NCBI RefSeq assembly: GCF_014196835.1 | Contig: NZ_JACIEK010000024.1 | Location: forward strand, 1 to 37,514 | Direction: 5' to 3' | Source of the DNA: Aureimonas pseudogalii | GTDB lineage: Bacteria > Pseudomonadota > Alphaproteobacteria > Rhizobiales > Rhizobiaceae | DNA: 37,514 bases | Part shown: one piece after another, positions 19,185-26,695 of the stretch | How the letters are laid out: each line of letters opens with the position of its first letter | How positions within the stretch are numbered: position 1 is the first letter of the stretch | Translations under genes and position numbers: made by a program | The notes under the pieces: generated by a model | Database searches by the model: none | Seen by the model: only the letters and a program-made list of their open reading frames with translations | Told to the model about the DNA's origin: nothing

Positions 19185-20019
19185 GGCTCCGTTGCGAATA
19201 GCCGATCAGGCCACAATGATCCCGTTCTGTTCCAATTTCAGGCGACGAACACCTGGAACAGCCGTCCGATGAAGCGCGCTTCCGATCCGCCGGCCAGGCT
19301 GTCGACCATCGAGCGGAACTGCCCCTTCCGGAACATCCGCATCGTCTCGAAGCCCCGAATGGCGTTGTGCGCCGTTTTCTGAGACTGGAAGCCCCGCACC
19401 GGGCGGATCCGCTGCTTGAGCTTGCCATGGTCGGACTCGAGGCGGTTGTTCAGGTATTTGACCTCCCGGTGCTGGCAGGTTGCGGCGAGCCGCCCCTCTC
19501 GCCGCAACGAGGCGATCGCCTCGTTGTAGGCCGGGTTCTTGTCGGTCGAAATCACTGACGGCCGGTTATGCGGCGACCGGTTCAAAGCCTTGACGAGGAA
19601 GCGTCTGGCGGCCTTCGTCGTCCGCTTTTGCGACAGCTGGAAGTCGCGCGTCTCACCTCGGTCACCGATCGCGCGGTAGAGGTACATCCACTCACCGCGC
19701 ACCTTCCGTCAAGTCTCATCGACGTACCAGCTGCCGCTGTTGCGATCTCGGCACCACTGGACGCGTCGGTCGAGCTCGGGGGCGTAGTGCTGAACCCATC
19801 GGTAGATCGTGGTGTGATCGACCGAGAGGCCGCGTTCGGCCATCATCTCCTCGAGATCGCGATAGCTCAGCGCGTAGCGGCAGTACCAGCGCATGCAGAG
19901 CAGGATGATGTCGGGAGCGAAGTGCCGGCCCTTGAACGCCAAACTCATGCTCGAGCCCTCGCTGTCCGCCGTCTTCGAGACACAGGCTCTCACTGCCTTC
20001 GCATCTTTGCAACAGAGCC
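19185..20019 (-). mobile_element. IS6-family element, copy 2 (inactive)
   Basis: An 835-base copy in the opposite orientation to copy 1, with the same terminal repeats (GGCTCCGTTGCGAA at the left end, TTTGCAACAGAGCC at the right). The 8-base flanks GGTTATGA and CGGCTGGC are not duplicates. With copy 1 it brackets the hmu locus; with copy 3 it brackets brnTA. Confidence 0.92.
19238..19948 (-). pseudogene. IS6-family transposase (copy 2) with in-frame stop
   Basis: Full length (711 bases) relative to the other copies, but codon 80 (Tyr in the intact copies) is TGA and codon 81 is Arg for Val. The stop falls just after the first catalytic aspartate (Asp77), so the second and third catalytic residues are lost. 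The rest of the frame is intact, which suggests recent inactivation. The stop lies at 19709-19711. Confidence 0.9.
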
Positions 20020-20082
20020 CGGCTGGCCGTGACGGCATAGAACACGTCACTGCGTTTCATACGCACTGAGGGCGGTATTATC

Positions 20083-20121
20083 GTAGCACTTATATGTTGC
20101 GCCGTCGATTTATCGTGCTAC
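20083..20121 (+). promoter_or_regulatory. Inverted repeat upstream of brnT, candidate BrnA operator
   Basis: GTAGCAC (20083-20089) and GTGCTAC (20115-20121) are exact inverted arms separated by 25 bases; both are preceded by TATC. The right arm ends 10 bases before the brnT ATG. BrnA-type antitoxins repress their own promoter, so this is a reasonable operator candidate. Confidence 0.4.
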
Positions 20122-20131
20122 ACATATTCCC

Positions 20132-20380
20132 ATGAAGATCACGTTCGATCAGCCAAAGCGGATGAAGAACATCGCCATCCATGAGGGGTTGGATTTCGCC
20201 GACCTCGACATGGCGTTCTTCGCCGGCTCGGTCGTGATCCCGGCGAAGGCTGGCCGCAGCATGGCGATCGGGCCATTCGGCGAAACCATCATCGCGGTCG
20301 TGTTCTCGCCACTCGGTTCGGAAGGCATCGCCATCGTCTCGATGCGCCGTGCCAGCCGCAAGGAAAGGAGCTTGTTATGA
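20132..20380 (+). CDS. brnT: BrnT-family ribonuclease toxin
   Basis: An 82-residue protein of the BrnT family, type II toxins with a RelE-like fold that act as ribonucleases and stop translation. It begins MKITFDQPKRMKNIAIHEGLDF, matching the family N terminus, and ends in the conserved IVSMRRASRKER stretch. The stop overlaps the brnA start by four bases (ATGA), giving the toxin-first order typical of brnTA. The pair sits alone between two IS6 copies. Confidence 0.88.
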   Translation: MKITFDQPKRMKNIAIHEGLDFADLDMAFFAGSVVIPAKAGRSMAIGPFGETIIAVVFSPLGSEGIAIVSMRRASRKERSLL

Positions 20381-20685
20381 GCAAGACGCTCAAGATCGCA
20401 AAGCCTCTCAGTAACGCCGAGGAAGCCCGCATTCAGCAAATGATTGCCGCCGATCCCGACGCACCGGAGGCGACCGACGCCGAACTCGCGCAGGCCAGGC
20501 CGTTCGCCGACGCCTTCCCTGCCCTCGCGGAAAGCATCAAGCGCGCACGCGGCCGCCCGCCCGTCGCCAGCCCACGCCAGCATGTTTCCCTTCGGCTCGA
20601 TGCCGACGTGATCGCCAAGTTCAAGGCTACCGGCAAGGGCTGGCAGACGCGCATCAACGACGTGCTGAAAGACGCCAAGCTCTAA
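20377..20685 (+). CDS. brnA: BrnA-family antitoxin
   Basis: A 102-residue antitoxin of the BrnA family. The N-terminal half is acidic and alanine-rich and probably binds the toxin. The C-terminal part has the ribbon-helix-helix pattern VSLRLDADVIAKFKATGKGWQTRINDVL (about residues 69-97) that binds DNA. It overlaps brnT by four bases, so its translation is coupled to that of the toxin. Confidence 0.88.
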   Translation: MSKTLKIAKPLSNAEEARIQQMIAADPDAPEATDAELAQARPFADAFPALAESIKRARGRPPVASPRQHVSLRLDADVIAKFKATGKGWQTRINDVLKDAKL

Positions 20686-20749
20686 GGCGCGGGCCATCCG
20701 ATCGACCCGCCCGTTTCACGCAACATATGCACCGTGCAACGTTATGATC

Positions 20750-21584
20750 GGCTCTGTTGCAAAGTGCCGAAGGCAGTGTGAGCTTACCACGGTGAAGCCG
20801 GCAGCCAGCGAGGGCAAGGCATGAGTTTGGCGTTCAAGGGCCGGCACTTCGCTCCCGACATCATCCTCCTGTGCATGCGCTGGTACTGCCGCTACGCGCT
20901 GAGCTATCGCGATATCGAGGAGATGATGGCCGAGCGCGGCCTCTCGGTCGATCACACCACGATCTACCGATGGGTTCAGCACTATGCCCCCGAGCTCGAC
21001 CGCCGCGTCCAGTGGTGCCGGAACCGCAACAGCGGCAGCTGGTATGTCGACGAGACCTACGTGAAGGTGCGCGGCGAATGGATGTACCTCTACCGCGCCA
21101 TCGGAGACCACGGCGAGACGCTCGACTTCCAGCTATCGCAAAAGCGGACGACGAAGGCGGCCAAACGCTTCCTCGTCAAGGCTTTGAACCGGTCGCCCCA
21201 TAACCGACCCTCGGTGATTTCGACGGACAAGAACCCGGCCTACAACGAGGCGATCGCCTCGCTAAGACGAGAAGGTCGGCTCGCGGCGACCTGTCAGCAC
21301 CGGCAGGTCAAATATCTGAACAATCGGCTCGAGTTCGATCATGGGAAGCTCAAGCAGCGGATCCGCCCCGTGCGAGGCTTTCAATCCCAGAAGACGGCTC
21401 ACAACGCCATTCGAGGGTTCGAGACGATGCGGATGTTCCGGAAGGGCCAGTTCCGCTCGATGGTCGACAGTCTGGCCGGTGGATCGGAGGCTCGCTTCAT
21501 TGGAAGGCTGTTTCAGGTGTTCATCGCCTGAAATTAGAACAGAAGGGGATCATTGCGGCCTGATTGGCTATTCGCAACGGAGCC
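20750..21584 (+). mobile_element. IS6-family element, copy 3
   Basis: An 835-base element with GGCTCTGTTGCAAA at the left and the complement of GGCTCCGTTGCGAA at the right. The flanks TTATGATC and GAAATGGA are not duplicates. It is oriented like copy 1 and opposite to copies 2 and 4. Confidence 0.92.
20821..21531 (+). CDS. IS6-family transposase (copy 3)
   Basis: A 236-residue intact DDE transposase of the IS6 family, with Asp77, Asp136 and Glu171 conserved. It differs from copy 1 at scattered positions, such as Ile32 for Leu and Phe172 for Ser next to the catalytic glutamate (NNRLEFDHG). It reads away from brnTA. The substitution beside Glu171 might affect activity; otherwise nothing suggests inactivation. 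Confidence 0.92.
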   Translation: MSLAFKGRHFAPDIILLCMRWYCRYALSYRDIEEMMAERGLSVDHTTIYRWVQHYAPELDRRVQWCRNRNSGSWYVDETYVKVRGEWMYLYRAIGDHGETLDFQLSQKRTTKAAKRFLVKALNRSPHNRPSVISTDKNPAYNEAIASLRREGRLAATCQHRQVKYLNNRLEFDHGKLKQRIRPVRGFQSQKTAHNAIRGFETMRMFRKGQFRSMVDSLAGGSEARFIGRLFQVFIA

Positions 21585-21659
21585 GAAATGGATAGCGATC
21601 GAGCGTGGAACCGGCACATATCTCGCTGCTTCGTCTCTCATCGAACAAATGAAGATAGG

Positions 21660-21738
21660 CCGCTTCCAGGCGTCTGCTCCCCCTCCCGCCCGAGACCGGA
21701 CGGGGTAGGAACTCGACAGTCCGCTATGGAGCTTAGGT
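21660..21738. repeat. Direct repeat, left copy, flanking the EamA gene
   Basis: A stretch of about 78 bases that recurs at about 22771-22850 in the same orientation. A 21-base core (21686-21706 and 22798-22818) is identical, beginning CCGCCCGAGACC. Flanking parts (CCGCTTCC at the start, CCGCTATGG and TTAGG near the end) also match. It resembles a dispersed intergenic repeat. Confidence 0.6.
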
Positions 21739-21757
21739 GTACGATAGCGGACGTTGG

Positions 21758-22645
21758 TCAGCGAGGTTTAGTAGCCACGTCCAGCAACAGGAACCCCGAC
21801 ACGATCGCAACACCCAATGCCGTCAACCCCGACCAAACGTAGGCAGGCGAGAAACCCTCGATCACGAAGGTGAGAACGGGCAACGCTGCCATGGTCACCA
21901 TAACCGTGTAGGCATCGCACCTCCCGATCCCGACCTGAAGCAGATACAGCGGCGCCAAGACGCCGATGACGGACACGACCAGAAGCGTTGCGGCGAGCCC
22001 GCCCGTCCATTCGATAGGCTCGCCTCCACTACCAAGAGTCAGGACGAGCGAGACTGGCAGGATCACGTAAAACCGATGCGCCAGGACCGCTCCGAACCGC
22101 CAGCCCCGGTTCAGTAGCGCTCGCGACGACATGGTGATGAGGACGGCACCGATGCCGGCGGCTACGCTTGCACCAAGCCCGATCCAGGCCTGCGGACCGA
22201 ACGAGGCGAAGCCGCTTCCCTGAAGCGCCGCCAGCGCCAGCACCGCACAGCCCACCAGGATGCCAAGGCACACGATGACGCGAAGGCGCGATGGGCGCTC
22301 GCCCGTCGTTGCAAGCGCAATCAGGACCACGATCACCGGACCGATACCGATCTCAACCGCCCCGACGATCGCAGGTTCGATCAGCTTCAGGGCGTAGAAG
22401 AAGGTGATGAAGGTTAGCGCCGTCGCGGCGTTCAAGAGAAGAAGCGGACCCCAGGCATGCTCGCCAATGCCGCGCCGCGACATGACCAGAAAGAATGCCG
22501 CCGTCAGAGCGAAGCTGAGAAACACGAAGAGATTTGAGGGAACGGCGACCAGCCACGTCCCGTAGGCGACCTTGCCGAGCGCCTGCATGAGAACGGCCAG
22601 CACGATCATGGCCCTACCGAACCCCACCGATGACAATCCCCCCAT
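21758..22645 (-). CDS. EamA/DMT-family transporter
   Basis: A 295-residue inner-membrane protein of the drug/metabolite transporter superfamily with ten predicted hydrophobic segments in two EamA repeats. Substrate is unknown; members commonly export amino acids or small metabolites. The ATG at 22645 (MGGLSSV) is preferred because AGGGGGACGGAT precedes it; a GTG at 22663 is less likely. It is the last of three leftward genes after the DJ-1 fragment and the cysteine hydrolase, though 230 bases separate it from the latter. Direct repeats flank it. Confidence 0.82.
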   Translation of the reverse strand: MGGLSSVGFGRAMIVLAVLMQALGKVAYGTWLVAVPSNLFVFLSFALTAAFFLVMSRRGIGEHAWGPLLLLNAATALTFITFFYALKLIEPAIVGAVEIGIGPVIVVLIALATTGERPSRLRVIVCLGILVGCAVLALAALQGSGFASFGPQAWIGLGASVAAGIGAVLITMSSRALLNRGWRFGAVLAHRFYVILPVSLVLTLGSGGEPIEWTGGLAATLLVVSVIGVLAPLYLLQVGIGRCDAYTVMVTMAALPVLTFVIEGFSPAYVWSGLTALGVAIVSGFLLLDVATKPR

Positions 22646-22770
22646 ATCCGTCCCCCTGAACACAACAGGACGGCGGGTACGCGATGAGAAGGCCGGAGGG
22701 AAGGACGAGGTCCGCTTTCGGCAATCCCGAGCGTCGGTCGGAGGGGCACTAAAGGGTCGAAAGCGGATGG

Positions 22771-22850
22771 ACCGCTTCCGGGCATTTGCTTCCTCTTCCG
22801 CCCGAGACCGGACGGGGTGGTTTCAATAGGGCCCGCTATGGGCAGATTAG
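22771..22850. repeat. Direct repeat, right copy, flanking the EamA gene
   Basis: Partner of the repeat at 21660-21738, in the gap between the cysteine hydrolase and EamA genes (22646-22875). The identical 21-base core is at 22798-22818. The surrounding gap also has a GTCCGCTTTCGG / CGAAAGCGGA inverted pair (about 22711-22768), so it may form a folded intergenic element. Confidence 0.6.
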
Positions 22851-22875
22851 GCCAGCATTGTTGGGGAGCAGTGCT

Positions 22876-23454
22876 TCAGGCCTTCGTCGAGGCGGGAAGG
22901 GCGAGGAATGCGAGGGCCGTTTTGGTGCTCACGACTGTGGCGAACTCGTCGGAAAGGTCGCTGAGCGCGGCGGCGTGCACCTCGGCGGTTGGGCGCATAA
23001 CTCCGTCGAGTCCCCGGCGATCAAAGGTGGCCGTCGCATCCTCCACGACAAAGGTCGTGAACCCGAGATTGCCGGCCATGCGAACCGTCGTGGAAACGCA
23101 GTGGTTCGTCGTCAGCCCGACGACGATCAATGTGTCGACGCCATCGGCTCGCAGATCCTGTTCCAGGGTTGTACCGATGAAGGCGCTGTTGACCTCCTTC
23201 ACGTGGATCGGTTCGCCCGATAGCGGCATCGCGTCCGGCATCGGCTCGTGGCCGTTCGTTCCCGCGCAGAAGTATCCCGCAGGTGAGCGCGAGGCGTGGT
23301 GGACGTGGCGGACCGGGCGTCCGTCGCGCCGCCAGGCTGCGATCAGCAAGGCGACGTTCCGCTCCGCGTCGGGATTGTTGCGTTGCCCCCAGGCGGGATC
23401 GGCAAAGCCGTTCTGCACGTCGATCACCAGGAGGGTCGCGGTTGGGGGGAGCAT
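22876..23454 (-). CDS. Isochorismatase-like cysteine hydrolase
   Basis: A 192-residue cysteine hydrolase of the isochorismatase/nicotinamidase superfamily. The catalytic triad is recognisable as Asp13 (LVIDVQNGF), a Lys in HVKEVNSAF, and a Cys in GLTTNHCVSTTVRMA, preceded by the family's cis-peptide region. Substrate is not predictable; members hydrolyse amides such as nicotinamide, ureidoacrylate or N-carbamoyl compounds. It lies 54 bases after the DJ-1/PfpI fragment on the same strand, a pairing that suggests a small amide- or nitrile-type catabolic operon before IS damage. Confidence 0.85.
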   Translation of the reverse strand: MLPPTATLLVIDVQNGFADPAWGQRNNPDAERNVALLIAAWRRDGRPVRHVHHASRSPAGYFCAGTNGHEPMPDAMPLSGEPIHVKEVNSAFIGTTLEQDLRADGVDTLIVVGLTTNHCVSTTVRMAGNLGFTTFVVEDATATFDRRGLDGVMRPTAEVHAAALSDLSDEFATVVSTKTALAFLALPASTKA

Positions 23455-23508
23455 CGGACTGAACCTTCCAAGAAATCGTCAGACGAGCGGAACGCCATGC
23501 TTGGCGCG

Positions 23509-23847
23509 TCAGGACCCGTGATCGATCAGCGCCTTGCGCTCCGCTCGCGAGCCCAGCATGCGGGCCTTCGCCGCCTCGACGACCGCAGCCGGGGCCGAGC
23601 CCGGCAGACCCGCATTGAACGGTGGCGCGGGGGCGTATTCCAGGCAGAGCTGGATCGTCTCAGCCTCCTCACGCCCTAGAAGTTCGGCGACGACCACCAG
23701 TCCGAAATCGATGCCCGACGTCACCCCGCCAGCGGTGATCAGGGACCCGTCCCGCACGACGCGCTCGAAAGCCGGGACGGCACCAAAGGCTGGAAGGAAG
23801 TCCATCGCGTTCCAATGCGTGGCAGCGCGCTTGCCGACGAGCAGACC
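23509..23847 (-). pseudogene. DJ-1/PfpI-family protein (isonitrile hydratase-like), 5' end removed by IS6
   Basis: Only the C-terminal half remains (about 112 codons of an expected 220-230). It reads GAGLLVGKRAATHWNAMDFL and then ITAGGVTSGIDFGLVVVAELLG, typical of the C-terminal part of isonitrile hydratase/ThiJ-PfpI proteins. The nucleophilic cysteine elbow would lie just upstream, and the frame now runs directly into the IS6 end at 23848. No homologous 5' part is found on the other side of the IS, where an unrelated gene remnant starts, so the insertion was accompanied by deletion or rearrangement. Confidence 0.8.
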
Positions 23848-24683
23848 GGCTCCGTTGCGAATAGCCGATCCGGCCGCAATGATCCCGTTCTGTTCCATTT
23901 TCAGGCGACGAACACCTGGAACAGCCTTCCAATGAAGCGGGCTTCCGATCCGCCGGCGAGGCTGTCGACCATTGAGCGGAATTGCCCCTTCCGGAACATT
24001 CGCATCGTTTCGAACCCTCGAATGGCGTTGTGCGCCGTTTTCTGAGACTGGAAGCCCCGCACCGGGCGGATCCGCTGTTTGAGCTTCCCATGATCGGACT
24101 CGAGCCGATTGTTCAGGTATTTGATCTGCCGGTGCTGGCAGCTCGCCGCGAGCCGTCCCTCTCGCCGTATTGAAGCGATCGCCTCGTTGTAGGCCGGGTT
24201 CTTGTCCGTCGAAATCACCGAAGGCCTGTTATGCGGCGACCGGTTCAAAGCCTTGACGAGGAAGCGTTTGGCCGCCTTCGTCGTCCGCTTTTGCGACAGC
24301 TGAAAATCGAGCGTTTCGCCTCGGTCACCGATCGCGCGGTAGAGATACATCCACTCACCCCGGACCTTCACGTAGGTCTCATCGACGTACCAGCTTCCGC
24401 TGTTACGATCCCGGCACCACTGGACGCGTCGGTCGAGCTCGGGGGCGTAGTGCTGGACCCATCGGTAGATCGTGGTGTGATCGACCGAGAGGCCGCGTTC
24501 GGCCATCATCTCCGCGAGGTCGCGGTAGCTCAGCGCATAACGGCAGTACCAGCGCATGCAGAGCAGGATGATATCGGGAGCGAAATGCCGGCCCTTGAAC
24601 GCCAAACTCATGCCCGAGCCCTCGCTATCCGCCGCTTCGACAGCGCCAAGCTCTCACTGCGATCTAGATTTTGCAACGGCGCC
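23848..24683 (-). mobile_element. IS6-family element, copy 4
   Basis: An 836-base copy with GGCTCCGTTGCGAA at the left end and the complement of GGCGCCGTTGCAAAA at the right. The right terminal repeat differs from the other copies, and the segment just inside it is more diverged. The 8-base flanks AGCAGACC and CAATCCCG do not match. Different truncated genes lie on its two sides. Confidence 0.88.
23901..24611 (-). CDS. IS6-family transposase (copy 4)
   Basis: A 236-residue intact IS6 transposase with the same catalytic triad (Asp77, Asp136, Glu171). It is nearly identical to copy 1, including the ASIRREGRLAASCQHRQIKY stretch that differs in copies 2 and 3, so copies 1 and 4 are the closest pair. 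It is transcribed toward the DJ-1 fragment. Confidence 0.93.
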   Translation of the reverse strand: MSLAFKGRHFAPDIILLCMRWYCRYALSYRDLAEMMAERGLSVDHTTIYRWVQHYAPELDRRVQWCRDRNSGSWYVDETYVKVRGEWMYLYRAIGDRGETLDFQLSQKRTTKAAKRFLVKALNRSPHNRPSVISTDKNPAYNEAIASIRREGRLAASCQHRQIKYLNNRLESDHGKLKQRIRPVRGFQSQKTAHNAIRGFETMRMFRKGQFRSMVDSLAGGSEARFIGRLFQVFVA

Positions 24684-24810
24684 CAATCCCGAACGGATAC
24701 ACGAGCTGGCCAAGGTTGGTGTCTCCCGTATCAGCCTTGGTCCCGCTCCCTTCATCAGCCTGACGGCCGAGTTGGAGCGCCGCGCAAAAGCTTACGTCCG
24801 ATCGGCTTAA
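24684..24810 (+). pseudogene. C-terminal remnant of an isocitrate lyase/PEP mutase-family protein
   Basis: About 41 codons are left directly beside the IS6 right end. They read PERIHELAKVGVSRISLGP followed by LTAELERRAKAYVRSA and a stop. This resembles the end of isocitrate lyase/phosphoenolpyruvate mutase-family proteins, where an 'ELAALGVARVSLGP' pattern precedes the last helix. The rest of the gene is missing from the window. The identification rests on a short match. Confidence 0.5.
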
Positions 24811-24890
24811 ATTCGCAGTCTCGGCTACAAGGACGGCTAGGCGAAGCATGTTCGAATTATGGAAAGGGTGGAGGGCTGGACCTTCGGGCC

Positions 24891-25526
24891 TCAGTCTCTG
24901 GCCAGTTTGTAAGCAGAGAAGGTAAAGACGACGCCCAGCGTACCGTCGATCCATCGACGTAAACGGCTATAGGCGGAAACCATCTTTGGTGTAGAAAAAT
25001 TCACAGCTATTAACGTGTAAAAAGCAATTGAGAATGTAATTGTTCCGGCAAGAACGGCAGCTATTGTCCACAAAGGAGCGCCAGGCTCAATTGCAAGAGC
25101 GAGAATGGCAACCCAAGTGAGGACCGCTTTTGGGTTGGCTAGATTCAAAAGGCATCCTCGTGTAAAAACTTTGATCGATCTTACTTCAGTTCTTCCCGTT
25201 AAATCTGCTGATATTTCATATTTTGAAAATGCAGCAGAGAACGATTTGTACGCGAGATATAATAAGTACAGACATCCAAAAAATCGGATAATATCCAGCA
25301 CCCCAGCGTAGGCTGACAACAGGGTAGATAGACCAAGAAACGCAAGGATACCCCACACAAGTGCACTGAATGCGATACCAAGTCCGAGCATGATGCCGGC
25401 CTTGCGTCCCGATTCCATTGCGGTTCCCATTGTCGCCAACATCGCTGGTCCTGGACTGATGGCCGAGACAGCGTAGGTCGTGTAGGCAAGCATGATGCCT
25501 GGCCAGTAGGAATGGATCGAACTCAA
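24891..25526 (-). CDS. LysE/RhtB-family amino-acid exporter
   Basis: A 211-residue translocator of the LysE family with about six membrane segments. The signature SPGPAMLATMGTAMESGRKAGIMLGLGI at residues 24-51 is typical, and the LLNLANPKAVLTW motif near residue 130 is conserved. The substrate is probably an amino acid or similar metabolite, not specified by sequence. The gene is clearly more AT-rich than its neighbours, suggesting separate acquisition. It stands alone, with no adjacent LysR-type regulator. Confidence 0.85.
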   Translation of the reverse strand: MSSIHSYWPGIMLAYTTYAVSAISPGPAMLATMGTAMESGRKAGIMLGLGIAFSALVWGILAFLGLSTLLSAYAGVLDIIRFFGCLYLLYLAYKSFSAAFSKYEISADLTGRTEVRSIKVFTRGCLLNLANPKAVLTWVAILALAIEPGAPLWTIAAVLAGTITFSIAFYTLIAVNFSTPKMVSAYSRLRRWIDGTLGVVFTFSAYKLARD

Positions 25527-26059
25527 TTTATATTCCTTTGTTCGAAGACATTTCTAAGCCAGCAGATTTAATCTGCGAGTTTTGAACTCTATCGAGCTGC
25601 GATCTATGCTGTCACGTGGTTTCGTCGGTTTCCCTTTTTTCTCTCCCTCTCCCCCTGCTCACACCACCCTGTGCCGACCTCTTACGGTCATTGCGGCGTT
25701 GGCTTCTTCGTCATCAGTTCTGGCAGCTTTTTACGAAGCTGCTTTGGAAGCGGACCGGAAGCTTTCCACCCCACCTTGCTGTAGCTGAATCGCGAAAATC
25801 ACGAGTTGTTTCGCGATTTCGCGCCTGATTTTTCAACGTCGCGGAAAGCCGGTTTTGCGACGTCTGCAAGGTCTTCACCAAGTCGAAACCCACCGGTTCA
25901 CACTTCGTCCCATCTGGTGTGGTTTGAGTATGCCGTGCGAAACCACCCTTCCGCCGGTGCGGTCAGGGGTTTCGAACGAACCAAACCAGACCGGACCGTT
26001 GTGAACCATCCGAACGAAACCGGGCGGCGCTCGCCGTCCCGGAGCTGGGTGACGTCTGC
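25527..26059. other. Non-coding stretch between lysE-type and mucR-like genes
   Basis: About 530 bases with no convincing gene. It contains a 10-bp perfect hairpin (AATCGCGAAA at 25788-25797, TTTCGCGATT at 25809-25818, 11-base loop) without a T-tract. The right half has several loosely spaced CGAAACC-like words (near 25883, 25938 and 26017). Nothing here could be identified as an origin or RNA gene. Confidence 0.5.
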
Positions 26060-26506
26060 CTAGCCTTCGTCCGTCGAGCCGTCCTCGACCGGCCTGGCCT
26101 TGCGACCGAGGCCGAGGGATCGTGCGAGTTCCGAGCGCCTGGCGGCATAGTTGGTGGCGACCATCGGATAGTCGGCCGGGAGACCCCACTTCCGGCGATA
26201 GGCCTCCGGCGTCAGGTCGTAATGCGTCATCAGATGACGCTTCAGCGACTTGAACGATTTTCCGTCTTCCAGACAGATCAGGTAGTCCGGGGTCACCGAC
26301 TTGCGGATCGGGACGGCGGGAACGAGCGGCTCGTCAGGAACGGGCACCGCCTCAGGCTGCTGGCCGAGCGTGCCCAGCGTGGCATGGATGACAGCGATCA
26401 GACCGGCGATTTCCTCGCGCGGCAGATGATTGTTGCTGACATAGGCGGCGGTGATCTCCGCCGTCTGTTCCAGGATCTCTACCGTCTCGGCCGTCTGCGA
26501 TCTCAT
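26060..26506 (-). CDS. Ros/MucR-family transcriptional regulator with Cys-Asp-His-His site
   Basis: A 148-residue protein of the Ros/MucR family, the prokaryotic zinc-finger regulators of Rhizobiales that control exopolysaccharide and surface functions. The C-terminal domain is well conserved (FKSLKRHLMTHYDLTPEAYRRKWGLPADYPMV). The metal site reads Cys78-x2-Asp81-x9-His91-x3-His95, so the usual second cysteine of the CLECG motif is an aspartate. Some Mesorhizobium paralogues are reported to use a Cys-Asp-His2 site, so it could still fold and bind DNA. It is divergent from the hypothetical gene at 26696 across 189 bases. Confidence 0.88.
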   Translation of the reverse strand: MRSQTAETVEILEQTAEITAAYVSNNHLPREEIAGLIAVIHATLGTLGQQPEAVPVPDEPLVPAVPIRKSVTPDYLICLEDGKSFKSLKRHLMTHYDLTPEAYRRKWGLPADYPMVATNYAARRSELARSLGLGRKARPVEDGSTDEG

Positions 26507-26695
26507 TCAATGGCTCTCCGCTTCAAACTGAGCCCGGGGTTCGCACAGGAATGCAGGGAAGCCAACCGGCAATGGCGTCAGGTCCTGCAACCGCAGTTGC
26601 GAGGGTCAGGGCGCGGTGGCACAGTGCCGGCAGCGTTGGCCCGAGATTGCTCCGGTGCCGCAGCCTGCGTATCATTCCCTTCCTGACGGACCACC

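Noticed and set aside
17270-19216. 648-codon open frame on the minus strand opposite the haem receptor
   Set aside because: Arg/Val/Gly-rich shadow of a well-supported TonB-dependent receptor; no motif or ribosome site.
19185-21584. Classical composite transposon with target duplication carrying brnTA
   Set aside because: The outer 8-base flanks (GGTTATGA and GAAATGGA) do not match, so a single transposition event is not supported.
25875-26189. Possible iteron-type origin or gene from the CGAAACC-like words
   Set aside because: Words are too degenerate and irregularly spaced; no replication gene is nearby.
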